From positions 47,810 through 111,809 of the forward strand of contig JAIQFG010000003.1 in the NCBI GenBank assembly GCA_020073375.1: DNA of 64,000 nt, in the 5' to 3' direction. The first letter of the stretch is position 1. Each line of letters starts with the position of its first letter. This document shows, piece after piece, positions 54,554 to 63,421 of the stretch. This stretch comes from Terriglobia bacterium. GTDB lineage: Bacteria > Acidobacteriota > Terriglobia > Acidiferrales > UBA7541. Made by a program: the position numbers and the translations under genes. The notes under the pieces were generated by a model, which had not been told where the DNA came from, made no database searches, and worked only from the letters and a program-made list of their open reading frames with translations.

Positions 54554-55846
54554 ATGAAGGACTACACCACAGGCCGGGCAGCACGCGAATTGCGCGTGTC
54601 CCAGAACCGTCTCCGCGCTCTCTGCCAGGCGGGAATGATTGCCGCCCGAGCTACCCCTGGAGGCCATTTCAGGATTCCGAAGAGCGAAATCGATCGTTTG
54701 CGACGCGACGGCGTGCCCGATCCACCACCGGCTACACCGACCGAGGACGAACTTGAGCCTATTAACGTGCCTATGACTAACCCGGTACGCCATCCTACCC
54801 TTCTTGCAGAGCCATCAGACCAGACCATTGCCGCGGCCGACGATGTCGTCCGCCTCGAAAACGAGGTGAGAGGCATCCAACTGAAACGAGCCAGAGAAGA
54901 AAACCTGGATTGGTTCCGCGAGAGGCAAAGGAAAGAAGCCGAAACGAAAGCAGTTCGAGAACAGCAGCGATTGGAATCAAGAGCGATCCAGCTTCGGCGG
55001 CACTGGGAGAATACTTGGATCGAATATGCACTTGAGATTATCCCCGAGGACGCGCCCGAATCCTTTCGTCTGCCCGTGTCGGAATTCGTCCGGGAGGCCC
55101 TGGCCGGTCTCAACCCAAACGACCCAGAGGAAGTGACAGAACCATTAATTCGCGCTGCTGTGGACAGGGGACTTCGACCGTGGCAACGAAGTAAGGAAAT
55201 TAAAAGCGCCATCCAAGAAGCCCAAAACCAACTCCCCTACTGGGCTAAGACGTATCCGGGACCATCGGAATGGGAATTGAAGGCGATTCACGCTGCTTCT
55301 CATGCCATCAGCGAATTACGAAATGACGCCACTACTGAGGAGATGAGGGCCGCGGCAATTGAAGCAGGTAGAGCTGTTGCGAGTGATTACCAGCACGCAG
55401 AGGAGTGCCGGAGATTAGTACAGTCGGTTTTCCTTCTCCAGACACCAGACGAACAAGAAACAGCCCGACAGGCCGTAAAAGCAGCACTCGACAAATTGCC
55501 TGTGGGAATCGGTCGAACTCAGATGGAACGCGTCCGCGATGATGCGCTAGCCCCATTCAAGGCCGCAGAAGCAGATTTCCGCGTTAACGCCCAGGCTGCA
55601 TGCCAAGCCGACTCTTACCTGCTTCACGTCGATTCACATTTGGACAAAATTGCTGCGGATCCACACAGCGACTTGTCTTTGGGAAACTTTTCCGACCGCT
55701 GCCGACTCGCCCAAGAGTTGAAACAAGAGATTCGGCCGATAGTGATTGAGGAAATTCTAACCGAGCCCTTGACCCTGGACGAAGCCAATACGTTAATCGA
55801 CAGCCTGGTGGATCGCAGTCTATCCCGCAATATCAATTATCAATGA
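54554..55846 (+). CDS. MerR/excisionase-like DNA-binding protein with long helical region
   Basis: 430 residues. The first ~55 form a winged helix of the MerR/excisionase kind (YTTGRAARELRVSQNRLRAL, ATPGGHFRIPKSEIDRLRR). The rest is charged and mostly helical, including LENEVRGIQLKRAREENLDW and RKEAETKAVREQQRLESRAI. A role in excision control or element maintenance is inferred from the N-terminus. GGGAGG lies before the ATG. Nothing follows on this strand for 3.7 kb. Confidence 0.75.
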   Translation: MKDYTTGRAARELRVSQNRLRALCQAGMIAARATPGGHFRIPKSEIDRLRRDGVPDPPPATPTEDELEPINVPMTNPVRHPTLLAEPSDQTIAAADDVVRLENEVRGIQLKRAREENLDWFRERQRKEAETKAVREQQRLESRAIQLRRHWENTWIEYALEIIPEDAPESFRLPVSEFVREALAGLNPNDPEEVTEPLIRAAVDRGLRPWQRSKEIKSAIQEAQNQLPYWAKTYPGPSEWELKAIHAASHAISELRNDATTEEMRAAAIEAGRAVASDYQHAEECRRLVQSVFLLQTPDEQETARQAVKAALDKLPVGIGRTQMERVRDDALAPFKAAEADFRVNAQAACQADSYLLHVDSHLDKIAADPHSDLSLGNFSDRCRLAQELKQEIRPIVIEEILTEPLTLDEANTLIDSLVDRSLSRNINYQ

Positions 55847-55977
55847 AGCTCATTTTGAGATGTTTTGCGATTGCCTCGGTGATTGTTTGTCCTTATTGGA
55901 GTCGCTGCACCCAGGCCAATGCTTCAGCTGCAGGAAGAACCGCAAGAAATAGCTCCGGCAAGAAGAGTGAGCGAGCC

Positions 55978-58173
55978 TCACAGGGTCACTCTGTCGATTT
56001 CAAAAAAGGCGTCCAGGCTTTGCGCTGCAAGTGGCCCCATGCGTCGGCGGGCTCCATCGAGGTGGTCTCGAATTCGCCTACGAATGACCCATTCCGGCTT
56101 ATCCTGCATTTCCGTGCGGATGCTTGTCGCCTCCCCAATGAGATCTCTTGTCAAGAAGCTAACCAAGCGGGGCTCAAGAAACACGTGCAAGCCGCGAATG
56201 GAATCCTTAGGCAGACGAGAACGGGCTGGGCCGATGGTCAGGTACTGTGCTAGGAAATCGAGGCTCAAGACTGGGGAATCTGGAACTTGAATTCCGTACT
56301 GTTGTTTGGCAACGTCACCTATGGCGAACGCTTTGCGGTCGAGGGTTAGCCACCATGCACTGTATCCAAATGCGGACGGCTTTTCTTGGTGGCGCTGTTG
56401 AATCACCCCCACATAATTTTCGGCATCGTGGCGACTGAGCCGACTTAGCATAATAGGGTCAGCGGCCACACCAGATTTCTCTCTTCGCCGAGAGTGAATC
56501 TCGTACCATATTTCTTGTATTGTTTGACGCAACCGCTCGGGAGCTTCGTTCGCCCTTGCTTCCAAGTCATGTCGTTGGATTCCAAACCTCGTATCCAAGT
56601 ATTCAAAAATGTCTTCCAATGGCCTGAGAGAACCACGAAATGTTTCTGTCCATGACTGAAATTCAGAAATTGCCCTCCCAGACTGGAGAAAGATTTCTAA
56701 TAGAAACGGAATGCGCCCCTCCCACTGATTAGCGATATGGCTGCAGTGAACCGCACGGTTGATATGCCTTTCCAATTCCTCGATGACACCGCTCGTAGCA
56801 AAAAACTTGATTCCAGCCTGGCTCGCGATTTGGTACATCTGTTGGAATCGCCTTCGTTTGTCCTCCAACACCTCCTCGGCCAATAGAGGCAAAATGGCGG
56901 AAGTATCCAGCCATATCTCCCCGTGTGAAAAAATCTTTTGAACTGCGCTCTGTACGTCGGGCGTTTGCCTTAGGAAGGCCAGCAATGTATACGAGTCTGC
57001 CAAGTCGCTGATGTAAAGTTGCGTTGCGTCTCCAGGATCACCGAGGATCTCGCGCACGAGGGCAAGGAGCCATTGTTGGTCGCCGTCCAGGTCTCCCTTG
57101 CGGGGAATGTTGACGCGAAGATCGTCATTGATAATTTCGGGCAGGTGGTCCGTAGGAAATGTGGAGATGCTCCCTGCTAGTATGGCCGTAGCAAATAACT
57201 CGGCCCTTTGATACAAACATCGATCCAGAAGGCGACGAATTCGTGTTGCAATGTATGTTGTGTCTTCCGGGAGAGAGGCCGCACTTGGTCGGCGCTTTTC
57301 GATTGCATCTCGGAGTTCATCCAGAATTTCGACCTCGGCAAGCTCACGCTTTGTAGCGAAATTTGAAAGCCGCTCTGTCTCCTCAAAGGTCAGACAGAAT
57401 TCGTCGGATTTCGTCCAGTGACGAATCGACCGCTTCGTCAGCCTCGCGAGTCCGCTCTCGGTTAGTTGGTCGACGCGATTCGGATCGTCCGCTGGGAGCA
57501 ATTGACGGACCCTATGCTTTATTTCGTCTCGCGTCATTCTGTGTTCTGAATCACTGTCGATCAAGACCGAACGAATTAGTGCCTCGAAGGAGAGTTTCGT
57601 CAAACCCTTTTCTTGAACTTCATCCCGAAGCTGGAGCGTGAGGTACAAGAGCGCGGCCCTAAGCTCATCTTTGTCGAGAGCAGAGGCTTGGGTAGGCCCG
57701 ATCCTTCTTGACGAGAGGTAGGGGTCTACAATGTCGCGAGCGAGTTCCTCTGACGCCGCTTCAGTCTGGGAACTCTTTCTCAAACGATCAAGGAAGTATG
57801 CTCTGTCCCTCACATCCAAATGGAGGGAGTAGGTTGTGCGTATCTCTGATCTGAGATCGTCGACGTCGGCACCAATTTTCTGATTCGTGACGTAGATGAG
57901 CATTTGCGCCGACTGCAAAGTTGACGAAACTCGCTTGGCAGTAGCTCGAATCTTTGAGCGCCAGTCTTGAGCAACCGAGTACTGAAGGACCTGTGAAGCG
58001 TCACCCTTCGGCGAGAAAATCTCCGCATCACGACCTGAGTCGCCGGATGGTAAAGCAACAGTTCGGAGGTCCGGGATTTCGGCAGACAAGAACTCGGACG
58101 CAAACCTCTCAAACCTTTCCCACTGACCTGGGGTCAGTTTTTCAAGTGCCAGCTCTAATCTTTCTCTACTCAT
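55978..58173 (-). CDS. Putative two-domain nuclease: Mrr-like PD-(D/E)XK plus PIN-like
   Basis: 731 residues. The N-terminus (~1-110) resembles Mrr-type restriction folds: WERFERFASEFL, then SGDSGRDAEIF and VLQYSVAQDWRSKI. The usual Q-x-K is Q-Y-S, so activity is uncertain. Around residues 420-480, GEIWLDTSAILPLLAEE, FFATSGVIEELERH and later WWLTLDRKAFAI follow the acidic pattern of PIN ribonucleases. The long middle is helical with no recognised family. It lies in a mobile island downstream of an unknown gene, fitting an anti-phage role, which is inferred. The second Met is used as start. Confidence 0.75.
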   Translation of the reverse strand: MSRERLELALEKLTPGQWERFERFASEFLSAEIPDLRTVALPSGDSGRDAEIFSPKGDASQVLQYSVAQDWRSKIRATAKRVSSTLQSAQMLIYVTNQKIGADVDDLRSEIRTTYSLHLDVRDRAYFLDRLRKSSQTEAASEELARDIVDPYLSSRRIGPTQASALDKDELRAALLYLTLQLRDEVQEKGLTKLSFEALIRSVLIDSDSEHRMTRDEIKHRVRQLLPADDPNRVDQLTESGLARLTKRSIRHWTKSDEFCLTFEETERLSNFATKRELAEVEILDELRDAIEKRRPSAASLPEDTTYIATRIRRLLDRCLYQRAELFATAILAGSISTFPTDHLPEIINDDLRVNIPRKGDLDGDQQWLLALVREILGDPGDATQLYISDLADSYTLLAFLRQTPDVQSAVQKIFSHGEIWLDTSAILPLLAEEVLEDKRRRFQQMYQIASQAGIKFFATSGVIEELERHINRAVHCSHIANQWEGRIPFLLEIFLQSGRAISEFQSWTETFRGSLRPLEDIFEYLDTRFGIQRHDLEARANEAPERLRQTIQEIWYEIHSRRREKSGVAADPIMLSRLSRHDAENYVGVIQQRHQEKPSAFGYSAWWLTLDRKAFAIGDVAKQQYGIQVPDSPVLSLDFLAQYLTIGPARSRLPKDSIRGLHVFLEPRLVSFLTRDLIGEATSIRTEMQDKPEWVIRRRIRDHLDGARRRMGPLAAQSLDAFFEIDRVTL

Positions 58174-58549
58174 TGTCAGCCGCGAAACCGCAGACGCCAC
58201 CTAGTCAGAATTTCCTTTTTGATCTCGGAAACGGCACTATCCTACACCCGCCACGTGTGCACTTTCGTGATTTTCCATAAATTATTAATTGCTGTAGTTG
58301 GCGACCTGTTGCCCGACAAACCCATCACGTCAAGCAGCTATTGAGCCCACTCACGAGCCTTTGAGCTGCCCGCTCATTGGGGGTAATTTGCTCGTTAGGT
58401 TCTTGATGCGGATGTACGCCCGACTCTTAAATCATGTGACGACCCATAGGAAGCACCGTAGGCGTTGCTGAGTTGACTTGTGCCTGAACGGATTCAGGGC
58501 CGCATTCTCTGTAGGGACGCCTTTCCCAATTAGCCGAACTCAGCAAATA
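58174..58549. other. Intergenic region between the island nuclease and the 336-aa gene
   Basis: 376 bases, AT-richer than the flanks (AAATTATTAATTGC near 58280). No gene or RNA recognised. It may hold the promoter of the nuclease gene on the minus strand. Confidence 0.4.
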
Positions 58550-59560
58550 TCATGGTGTACTTGGCACGCTGAAACCAAGAAAATTTCGTTTGGCTTTGTC
58601 CCACTCGGCCTTGAGGTCATTGCTCAAGAGATGAGCGATAAATGCTGGCGGGTTCGTCCTTGTCCGCTGGTCAAGCAGAAACCAGCCCAATTTTTCAAGC
58701 CAAAATCTCGGCAGATTCTCCAAAACAACGAAAGTGTCAGGCCTTCCTGATCCAGTCCAGACAACTGCCTCGGAATCGAGCCCCGCAGCGCGGAGATTTC
58801 CAAGGGCAAGCAAACTCCCGAGCTTTCTTGGTCTGCACTTCTTTTGATAACGAGTTTCCAAGCTTCTGAGGCTCTCTGCCTCCAGCGTTATCTTCCAGTC
58901 AAACAAGGCTGCTGCAATCTGCTCGTAAGCCTTCGACTTGCTTGTATTGAGATGCACTAAAAGCATAATGCCTGCGAGCTTGCGATGATCGTGTTCATCG
59001 AAACGCCGCCCGCGGTGCGGCGTGCGCTTCGTTTTCCCCATTAGATCGCGGCGAACCTGCGCCATCCTTTCCGCCCTCAGCCGCTTCGACACACCAGCCT
59101 TCAACAAATCCTCTTCAGCCTTTTTTAGAACATCGTGGTCTTGCTCGAATTGTGATAGTTGGCCCTCCAAATTGTCTGAGTTCACCTGGAAATGTTGGGC
59201 GACCGCAAGTATTGCCTTGGTCGCACGTCTGATGTCCATGGGTAGCAACGGTGGTCTCTTCTGCGAAGAAAGCGTCGTTACCAAAAGGAAATTTCTCAGA
59301 TATAGCCAGCGGTTGTAGTCGGGACTATTCAAGACACTTTGCGGTGACGCCTCGCTGCACACACGTATCGCGGTGATAAGGTCGCGATCGGAAATGTCGG
59401 GAATCGTCGGAAACCAAATTCCCGGTGCCACCAATGATCTAACTAAGGCCGCCCTAATCGCTTCTGAACTTTGAGCTGCAAAAAGAAGAAAATCACCCAC
59501 ATTTTGCGGGTCGATTACACCCCCGTGCGGAATTGGATCAGATGGCGAATTGCGGCGCAT
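58550..59560 (-). CDS. Island protein of unknown function (336 aa)
   Basis: Starts MRRNSPSDPIPHGGVIDPQN. Mostly helical, with NVGDFLLFAAQSSEAIRAAL, a charged linker (KRTPHRGRRFDEHDHRKLA) and a C-terminal SGRPDTFVVLENLPRFWLEK. No enzyme motif is visible. It is divergent from an XRE regulator with a palindrome between them, and precedes the large nuclease on the same strand, so it may be the partner of that protein. Function unknown. Confidence 0.7.
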   Translation of the reverse strand: MRRNSPSDPIPHGGVIDPQNVGDFLLFAAQSSEAIRAALVRSLVAPGIWFPTIPDISDRDLITAIRVCSEASPQSVLNSPDYNRWLYLRNFLLVTTLSSQKRPPLLPMDIRRATKAILAVAQHFQVNSDNLEGQLSQFEQDHDVLKKAEEDLLKAGVSKRLRAERMAQVRRDLMGKTKRTPHRGRRFDEHDHRKLAGIMLLVHLNTSKSKAYEQIAAALFDWKITLEAESLRSLETRYQKKCRPRKLGSLLALGNLRAAGLDSEAVVWTGSGRPDTFVVLENLPRFWLEKLGWFLLDQRTRTNPPAFIAHLLSNDLKAEWDKAKRNFLGFSVPSTP

Positions 59561-59579
59561 ACGCGAGGAACGATTCTAT

Positions 59580-59591
59580 GTGAAATTTCAC
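59580..59591. promoter_or_regulatory. 12-bp palindrome, likely operator
   Basis: GTGAAATTTCAC, a perfect inverted repeat in the 35-base space between the divergent 336-aa gene and the XRE regulator, four bases before the regulator's ATG. It is a good candidate for autoregulation by that protein. Confidence 0.6.
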
Positions 59592-59595
59592 CTAG

Positions 59596-59808
59596 ATGAA
59601 ATTGAAAGAGATTCTGCGAGCAAGAGGTCTGGCACAGCGCGACGTGGCCGAGAGCATCGGGCTGCATCCGGTTCGTCTTTGCAGAATCATAAACGGGCGA
59701 TTCCCCGCACGTCGGAAGGAACGCCAACGACTAGCTGACTATCTGGGTCTTCCGATTTGTAAGATTTTGCCGCGTCGAAGGGACCGCTGGCGACGGCGAC
59801 GAACGTAA
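59596..59808 (+). CDS. XRE-family helix-turn-helix regulator
   Basis: 70 residues. MKLKEILRARGLAQRDVAES with IGLHPVRLCRIINGRF is a lambda-repressor-type HTH (helices 2-3). LADYLGLPICKIL follows, then a very basic tail (PRRRDRWRRRRT). It probably controls lysogeny-like decisions or the divergent cargo genes through the adjacent palindrome. No ribosome site; the message may be leaderless. Confidence 0.82.
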   Translation: MKLKEILRARGLAQRDVAESIGLHPVRLCRIINGRFPARRKERQRLADYLGLPICKILPRRRDRWRRRRT

Positions 59809-59864
59809 AAGAGAAATCCCGGGCCGCACCGGCAGCGCGGCCCCGGGGGAATGGCAAGGTCACG

Positions 59865-60119
59865 ATGCAAAACGAATACTACCAGTCAGACGGTGCCAGT
59901 TTAAGCGCACTACCTCTCGCCGCCGACGAATTGCGCGTGCTGGCACGCTTCGAGTTTCTCTTCGATCACAACTCATCGGAGGGCCTTCTCCTCGCGCAAT
60001 TGTCGCTTGACCTGAGGAAACTTTCTGCTGGCGCTTCCTTGCGGTCAACTTGTCTATGGCGAACATTCGCCGCACAGTACCCGAGCGCTCGCCGCGCGCA
60101 TGTCGAGTTTGAGCGATGA
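59865..60119 (+). CDS. Small island protein coupled to the primase gene
   Basis: 84 residues (MQNEYYQSDGASLSALPLAA ...), helical, with no motif I recognise. AAGGTC lies a few bases before the ATG and its TGA overlaps the primase ATG (ATGA). Coupling suggests a replication accessory or regulatory subunit. Function unknown. Confidence 0.68.
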   Translation: MQNEYYQSDGASLSALPLAADELRVLARFEFLFDHNSSEGLLLAQLSLDLRKLSAGASLRSTCLWRTFAAQYPSARRAHVEFER

Positions 60120-62017
60120 AACCGCTGCCAGCGATTCTTAAGCGGCTCCAGAGTGTGTGCAGAAACGGTGACGGCTGGACCGCCCTCTGTCCCGCACACG
60201 AGGATCGTCGGCCCTCGCTTTCAATCAATGTGCGGCAAGGAAATATCCTGCTTCACTGCCACGCCGGATGTGCGGCGGAAGCCATCTGCGCGGCGGCGGG
60301 AATCGAGATGCGCGACCTTTTTATTGAGACTAAGCCCCAAGCTACAGAAGCCCGGATCATTGCCGAGTACGGCTACACCGACGAAAGCTCCAAGTTACTT
60401 TTCCAGGTGGTGCGTCTCCATCCGAAAGGTTTCCGGCAACGACGGCCCGATGGAAACGGCGGCTGGACGTGGAATCTCAACGGAGCGCGACGCGTGCTTT
60501 ATCGCTTGCCAGAAGTGCTCGCTGCCAAATCCGTGCTCATTGTCGAGGGCGAGAAAGACGCGGAGATGGCCCGGAGCCTGAATCTAGTAGCCACGTGCAA
60601 TCCAGGCGGCGCGGGCAAGTGGCGCGATGATTATTCGGAATCTCTTCGAGGAAAGAAAATCGCGATCATTACCGACGCCGATGAACCGGGCCGGAAACAC
60701 GCGCAGCACGTGGCACAGTCGCTTCACAGCAAGACGGAATCCGTCAAGGTGCTGGAACTGCCCGGCGCGAAAGACCTAACCGAATGGGTCGAGCGCAGCG
60801 GAACGCGCGAGGCGTTCATGGAACTGATTCGCAGCGCGACTGTGTGGAAGCCCGCCGGGGTGGTAGAGACAGGCAAGCTAACACCACAAAGCGGGTTCCG
60901 GCTCACATCACTGCATGACTTGATGTTGGAACCCGAAGAGCATATTTCCTGGCTGCTCGCCGACAAACTTCCAGCTGGCGGTCTCTCCGTCCTGAGCGCA
61001 AAGCCAAAAGTGGGCAAGTCCACGTTTGCGCGGTGTCTTGCCCTCGCGGTTGCCACGGGCGAGCCGTTCCTGGATTGCGCGACGGCACAAGGACCAGTGA
61101 TTTATCTCGCGCTCGAAGAGAAACGGAGCGAAGTCCGCCGCCACTTTGCGGACTTGGGTGCAACGGGCGAGGAAGAAATTTACATCCACGCGGCCAGTGC
61201 GCCGCAAGAGGCCGTGCTGGAACTATGCCAAGTGACAAGACAGAAGCGTCCGGTCCTGATCGTCATTGACCCACTTTTTAAGTTTGTCCGCATTCGAGAC
61301 GAGAAGGCATACGCCGAAGTTTGCAATGCAATCGAGCCGCTGCTCACCCTCGCCCGAGAGAGCGGCGCTCACGTTCTCTTGTTGCACCATAGCGGAAAAA
61401 TGGAAAAGGCTGACGCGACGGACGGCATCTTGGGGAGCACCGCAATTTTCGGAGGAGTAGATACGGCAATCATTCTGAAAAAGGCAGACCGATACAGGAC
61501 CGTCCAAAGCTGTCAAAGGTACGGGACAGACTGGTCGGAGTTAGTGCTCAATTTCGACCCGGCTGAGCGGAGTCTTTCGCTGGGCGTGGAGAGGGCTGAG
61601 GCCGAGGCCGGGCGGATCGGTGAGTCCATTGCCGCCTACCTGGCCGGTTGCGACGAGCCGCAGACACGAATCCAGATCGAAGCGCATGTCGAGGGCAAGA
61701 CCAAGCACAAGCGCACGGCTCTCAAGGCTCTGTGCGCAGCCGGGCGGGTGTCTGAATCGGGAGCTGGGGCCAAGGGTGACCCCCTCCGCTACACGCTAAA
61801 CCCGAGCACCAAGCTCCAAGCGGAAAATGAGCCTAAGCCATTCGTGGATTCTCGTTCCCATATATATGCGGGAACAAGGGAACAACAATCCAAAAACGGG
61901 GCAGAAACCCAAATAAACACTGGCGACATTCTTGTTCCCGGTGTTTCGCGTGAGCCACAGAATGAGGTTGATTCTGGGGAACAGGCATTTTTTGAGGGGA
62001 AACTGTGCACCGGGTAG
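60116..62017 (+). CDS. Primase-helicase (CHC2 zinc finger, Toprim, RepA-like ATPase)
   Basis: 633 residues. A zinc finger (Cys25, His28, Cys48, Cys52 in ALCPAHED...LLHCHAGCA) comes before a Toprim domain (SVLIVEGEKDAEMA, IAIITDADEPGRKHA) and an AAA_25/RepA-like ATPase with Walker A SAKPKVGKSTFA and Walker B VLIVIDPLF. LLLHHSGK and GSTAIFGGVDTAI follow. Such fusions replicate plasmids, satellites and prophages. It is the element's replication protein and would imply an excised, replicating form. Confidence 0.9.
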   Translation: MKPLPAILKRLQSVCRNGDGWTALCPAHEDRRPSLSINVRQGNILLHCHAGCAAEAICAAAGIEMRDLFIETKPQATEARIIAEYGYTDESSKLLFQVVRLHPKGFRQRRPDGNGGWTWNLNGARRVLYRLPEVLAAKSVLIVEGEKDAEMARSLNLVATCNPGGAGKWRDDYSESLRGKKIAIITDADEPGRKHAQHVAQSLHSKTESVKVLELPGAKDLTEWVERSGTREAFMELIRSATVWKPAGVVETGKLTPQSGFRLTSLHDLMLEPEEHISWLLADKLPAGGLSVLSAKPKVGKSTFARCLALAVATGEPFLDCATAQGPVIYLALEEKRSEVRRHFADLGATGEEEIYIHAASAPQEAVLELCQVTRQKRPVLIVIDPLFKFVRIRDEKAYAEVCNAIEPLLTLARESGAHVLLLHHSGKMEKADATDGILGSTAIFGGVDTAIILKKADRYRTVQSCQRYGTDWSELVLNFDPAERSLSLGVERAEAEAGRIGESIAAYLAGCDEPQTRIQIEAHVEGKTKHKRTALKALCAAGRVSESGAGAKGDPLRYTLNPSTKLQAENEPKPFVDSRSHIYAGTREQQSKNGAETQINTGDILVPGVSREPQNEVDSGEQAFFEGKLCTG

Positions 62018-62052
62018 GGGTATCGGTCGGGACGGTCTACAACGTCGCGTAG

Positions 62053-62159
62053 CGGCGTTCAAAAAACGTCTTATCGGCGAATTCTGCAAGCTCTTGATTT
62101 TGCGATGTCCTCAAAAGCACAAAGCGGCGCAACAAAAACCAACTGTTTTTTGAACGCCG
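62053..62159. repeat. 15-bp perfect inverted repeat upstream of the integrase
   Basis: CGGCGTTCAAAAAAC at 62053-62067 and GTTTTTTGAACGCCG at 62145-62159, 77 bases apart, ending 50 bases before the integrase ATG. It is too far apart for a normal terminator. Possible roles are an excisionase/integrase arm site, an operator pair, or part of an origin. Confidence 0.7.
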
Positions 62160-62209
62160 GTGCTATCCTCCCAGCCCGAGGGCAACCGTCAGCGAGTGAA
62201 AGAGGAAGC

Positions 62210-63370
62210 ATGGCTCGTAGACGGTATCAGAGAGGTAGTGTGTTTTTAAGGGGTCAAAATCCGGTGTGGGTTGGTCGATACCGGGAGGATATCCTGAGAC
62301 CAGACGGAAAGGTAATTCGGCAGCGGCGGTCAGTGGTGCTTGGAACAAAATCTGAGTTTCCAACCAAGCGACTTGCCGAGAGACGTATGGACCATCTCCT
62401 TGCGAGGATCAACGCTCCGAGCTACAGACCGGCGCGCATGTCCACGCTTGAAGAATTCGCCGAACGGTGGAAGGCTGAAATACTTACGAAGCAGAAGCCA
62501 TCAGCCGCCCGGTCCGCCCAGTCTCACCTCCAGTGTTACATCATCCCGCACCTTGGAAAAATCCGACTCGATCAACTCAGCGTAGAGAATCAGCAAACCT
62601 TTGTTACGTTAATCTCCACGGGTATTTCACGCAAAACCGTGGTGAACGTCCTAGGGACGCTGTCCTCCATGCTGAGTACGGCGAAAGATTGGGGCTACAC
62701 ATGCGAAGGTGTGAGCCTCCGGAAGTTGGCGTTACCGGAACGGAACATCACCGCGGAAGGAAGATACTTCACTGTGGAAGAAGCGCGAAACATCATCGCC
62801 GCAGCGAAGGAGCCGTGGCGCACAATGTTCATGCTTCTGGCAATGACAGGACTGCGGGCCGGCGAAGCTCTCGGCTTGCAGTGGGGCGACGTAAACTTCG
62901 AGCGTCAACAGATTCATGTGCGGCGCACGGCATGGAATGGTCGGACTCAAACGCCAAAGAGCAAACAGAGCGAGGCCGTTCTCCCGATACCGGGTCCTCT
63001 CGTGACGGTGCTCAAGGCGTACAGAGAGCAGTGGAAGGAGAATGCCAGCGGATTCTTGTTCGTGACCAAGAACAACCGACCTCCATCATCGAACAAGGTG
63101 GTCGAGTATCGGCTCTGGCCAATCTTGGACAAGCTCAAAATTCCGCGATGCGGACTCCACGCCTTTCGTCACACGGTAGCCTCAATGCTCGTGGACTCTG
63201 GGGCTCCCGTTACAGTGGCCCAGGCTCAACTCCGCCACTCGGACACGAAGACTACTCTCGGTTATACGCATTTGCTTGGCGATTCGCAACGTCAAGCGAT
63301 GGAGAAAGTGGCTTCGATTTTGGCCCCAAATGGACCCAAATTGAAGCCGGACAATCAATGGATTCAATAA
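62210..63370 (+). CDS. int: Tyrosine-type site-specific integrase
   Basis: 386 residues. The arm-binding part (RRRYQRGSVFLRGQNPVWVG), the core-binding domain (~75-165) and the catalytic domain follow with Arg216 in TGLRAGEALGL, Lys in TPKSKQSEAVLPIP, HAFRHT (His317, Arg320), His343 and Tyr352 in TTLGYTHLLGD. All catalytic residues are present. AGAGGA precedes the ATG. Its stop is 19 bases before attR, the usual place. It should integrate into the tRNA-Gly gene. Confidence 0.95.
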   Translation: MARRRYQRGSVFLRGQNPVWVGRYREDILRPDGKVIRQRRSVVLGTKSEFPTKRLAERRMDHLLARINAPSYRPARMSTLEEFAERWKAEILTKQKPSAARSAQSHLQCYIIPHLGKIRLDQLSVENQQTFVTLISTGISRKTVVNVLGTLSSMLSTAKDWGYTCEGVSLRKLALPERNITAEGRYFTVEEARNIIAAAKEPWRTMFMLLAMTGLRAGEALGLQWGDVNFERQQIHVRRTAWNGRTQTPKSKQSEAVLPIPGPLVTVLKAYREQWKENASGFLFVTKNNRPPSSNKVVEYRLWPILDKLKIPRCGLHAFRHTVASMLVDSGAPVTVAQAQLRHSDTKTTLGYTHLLGDSQRQAMEKVASILAPNGPKLKPDNQWIQ

Positions 63371-63389
63371 GTTAGCAGCGCTTGGAGAC

Positions 63390-63416
63390 GGGTTCGATTC
63401 CCATCGCCCGCTCCAT
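63390..63416 (+). repeat. attR (27-bp direct repeat of the tRNA-Gly 3' end)
   Basis: Identical to 53016-53042. Only the T-arm and acceptor 3' half of the tRNA are present, so this is not a second tRNA. Integrase genes face it from both sides. Confidence 0.9.
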
Positions 63417-63421
63417 CTAAC

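Larger units (their letters stand above)
53043..63416. mobile_element. Integrative element (10.4 kb) in tRNA-Gly
   Basis: Bounded by 27-bp direct repeats of the tRNA 3' end, with a tyrosine integrase next to attR. It encodes a primase-helicase, an XRE regulator, an HNH protein, a MerR-like DNA-binding protein, several unknown proteins and a probable two-domain nuclease. There are no capsid, tail, portal or conjugation genes, so it looks like a phage satellite or a mobilisable genomic island. Its middle (55.8-59.6 kb) looks lower in GC than the flanking chromosome. A remnant resembling an integrase tail (TTTTGGCCCCAAGTTGGCCC, 53107) lies near attL. Confidence 0.88.

Noticed and set aside
55843..56253. 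136-codon frame starting in an ATGA overlap with the MerR-like gene
   Set aside because: From 55978 on it is antisense to the large nuclease frame and its composition is that of a shadow frame; only the first 44 codons are free and show no motif.
63384..63415. Second tRNA-Gly
   Set aside because: Only the T arm and 3' acceptor strand are present; it is the attR copy, not a gene.
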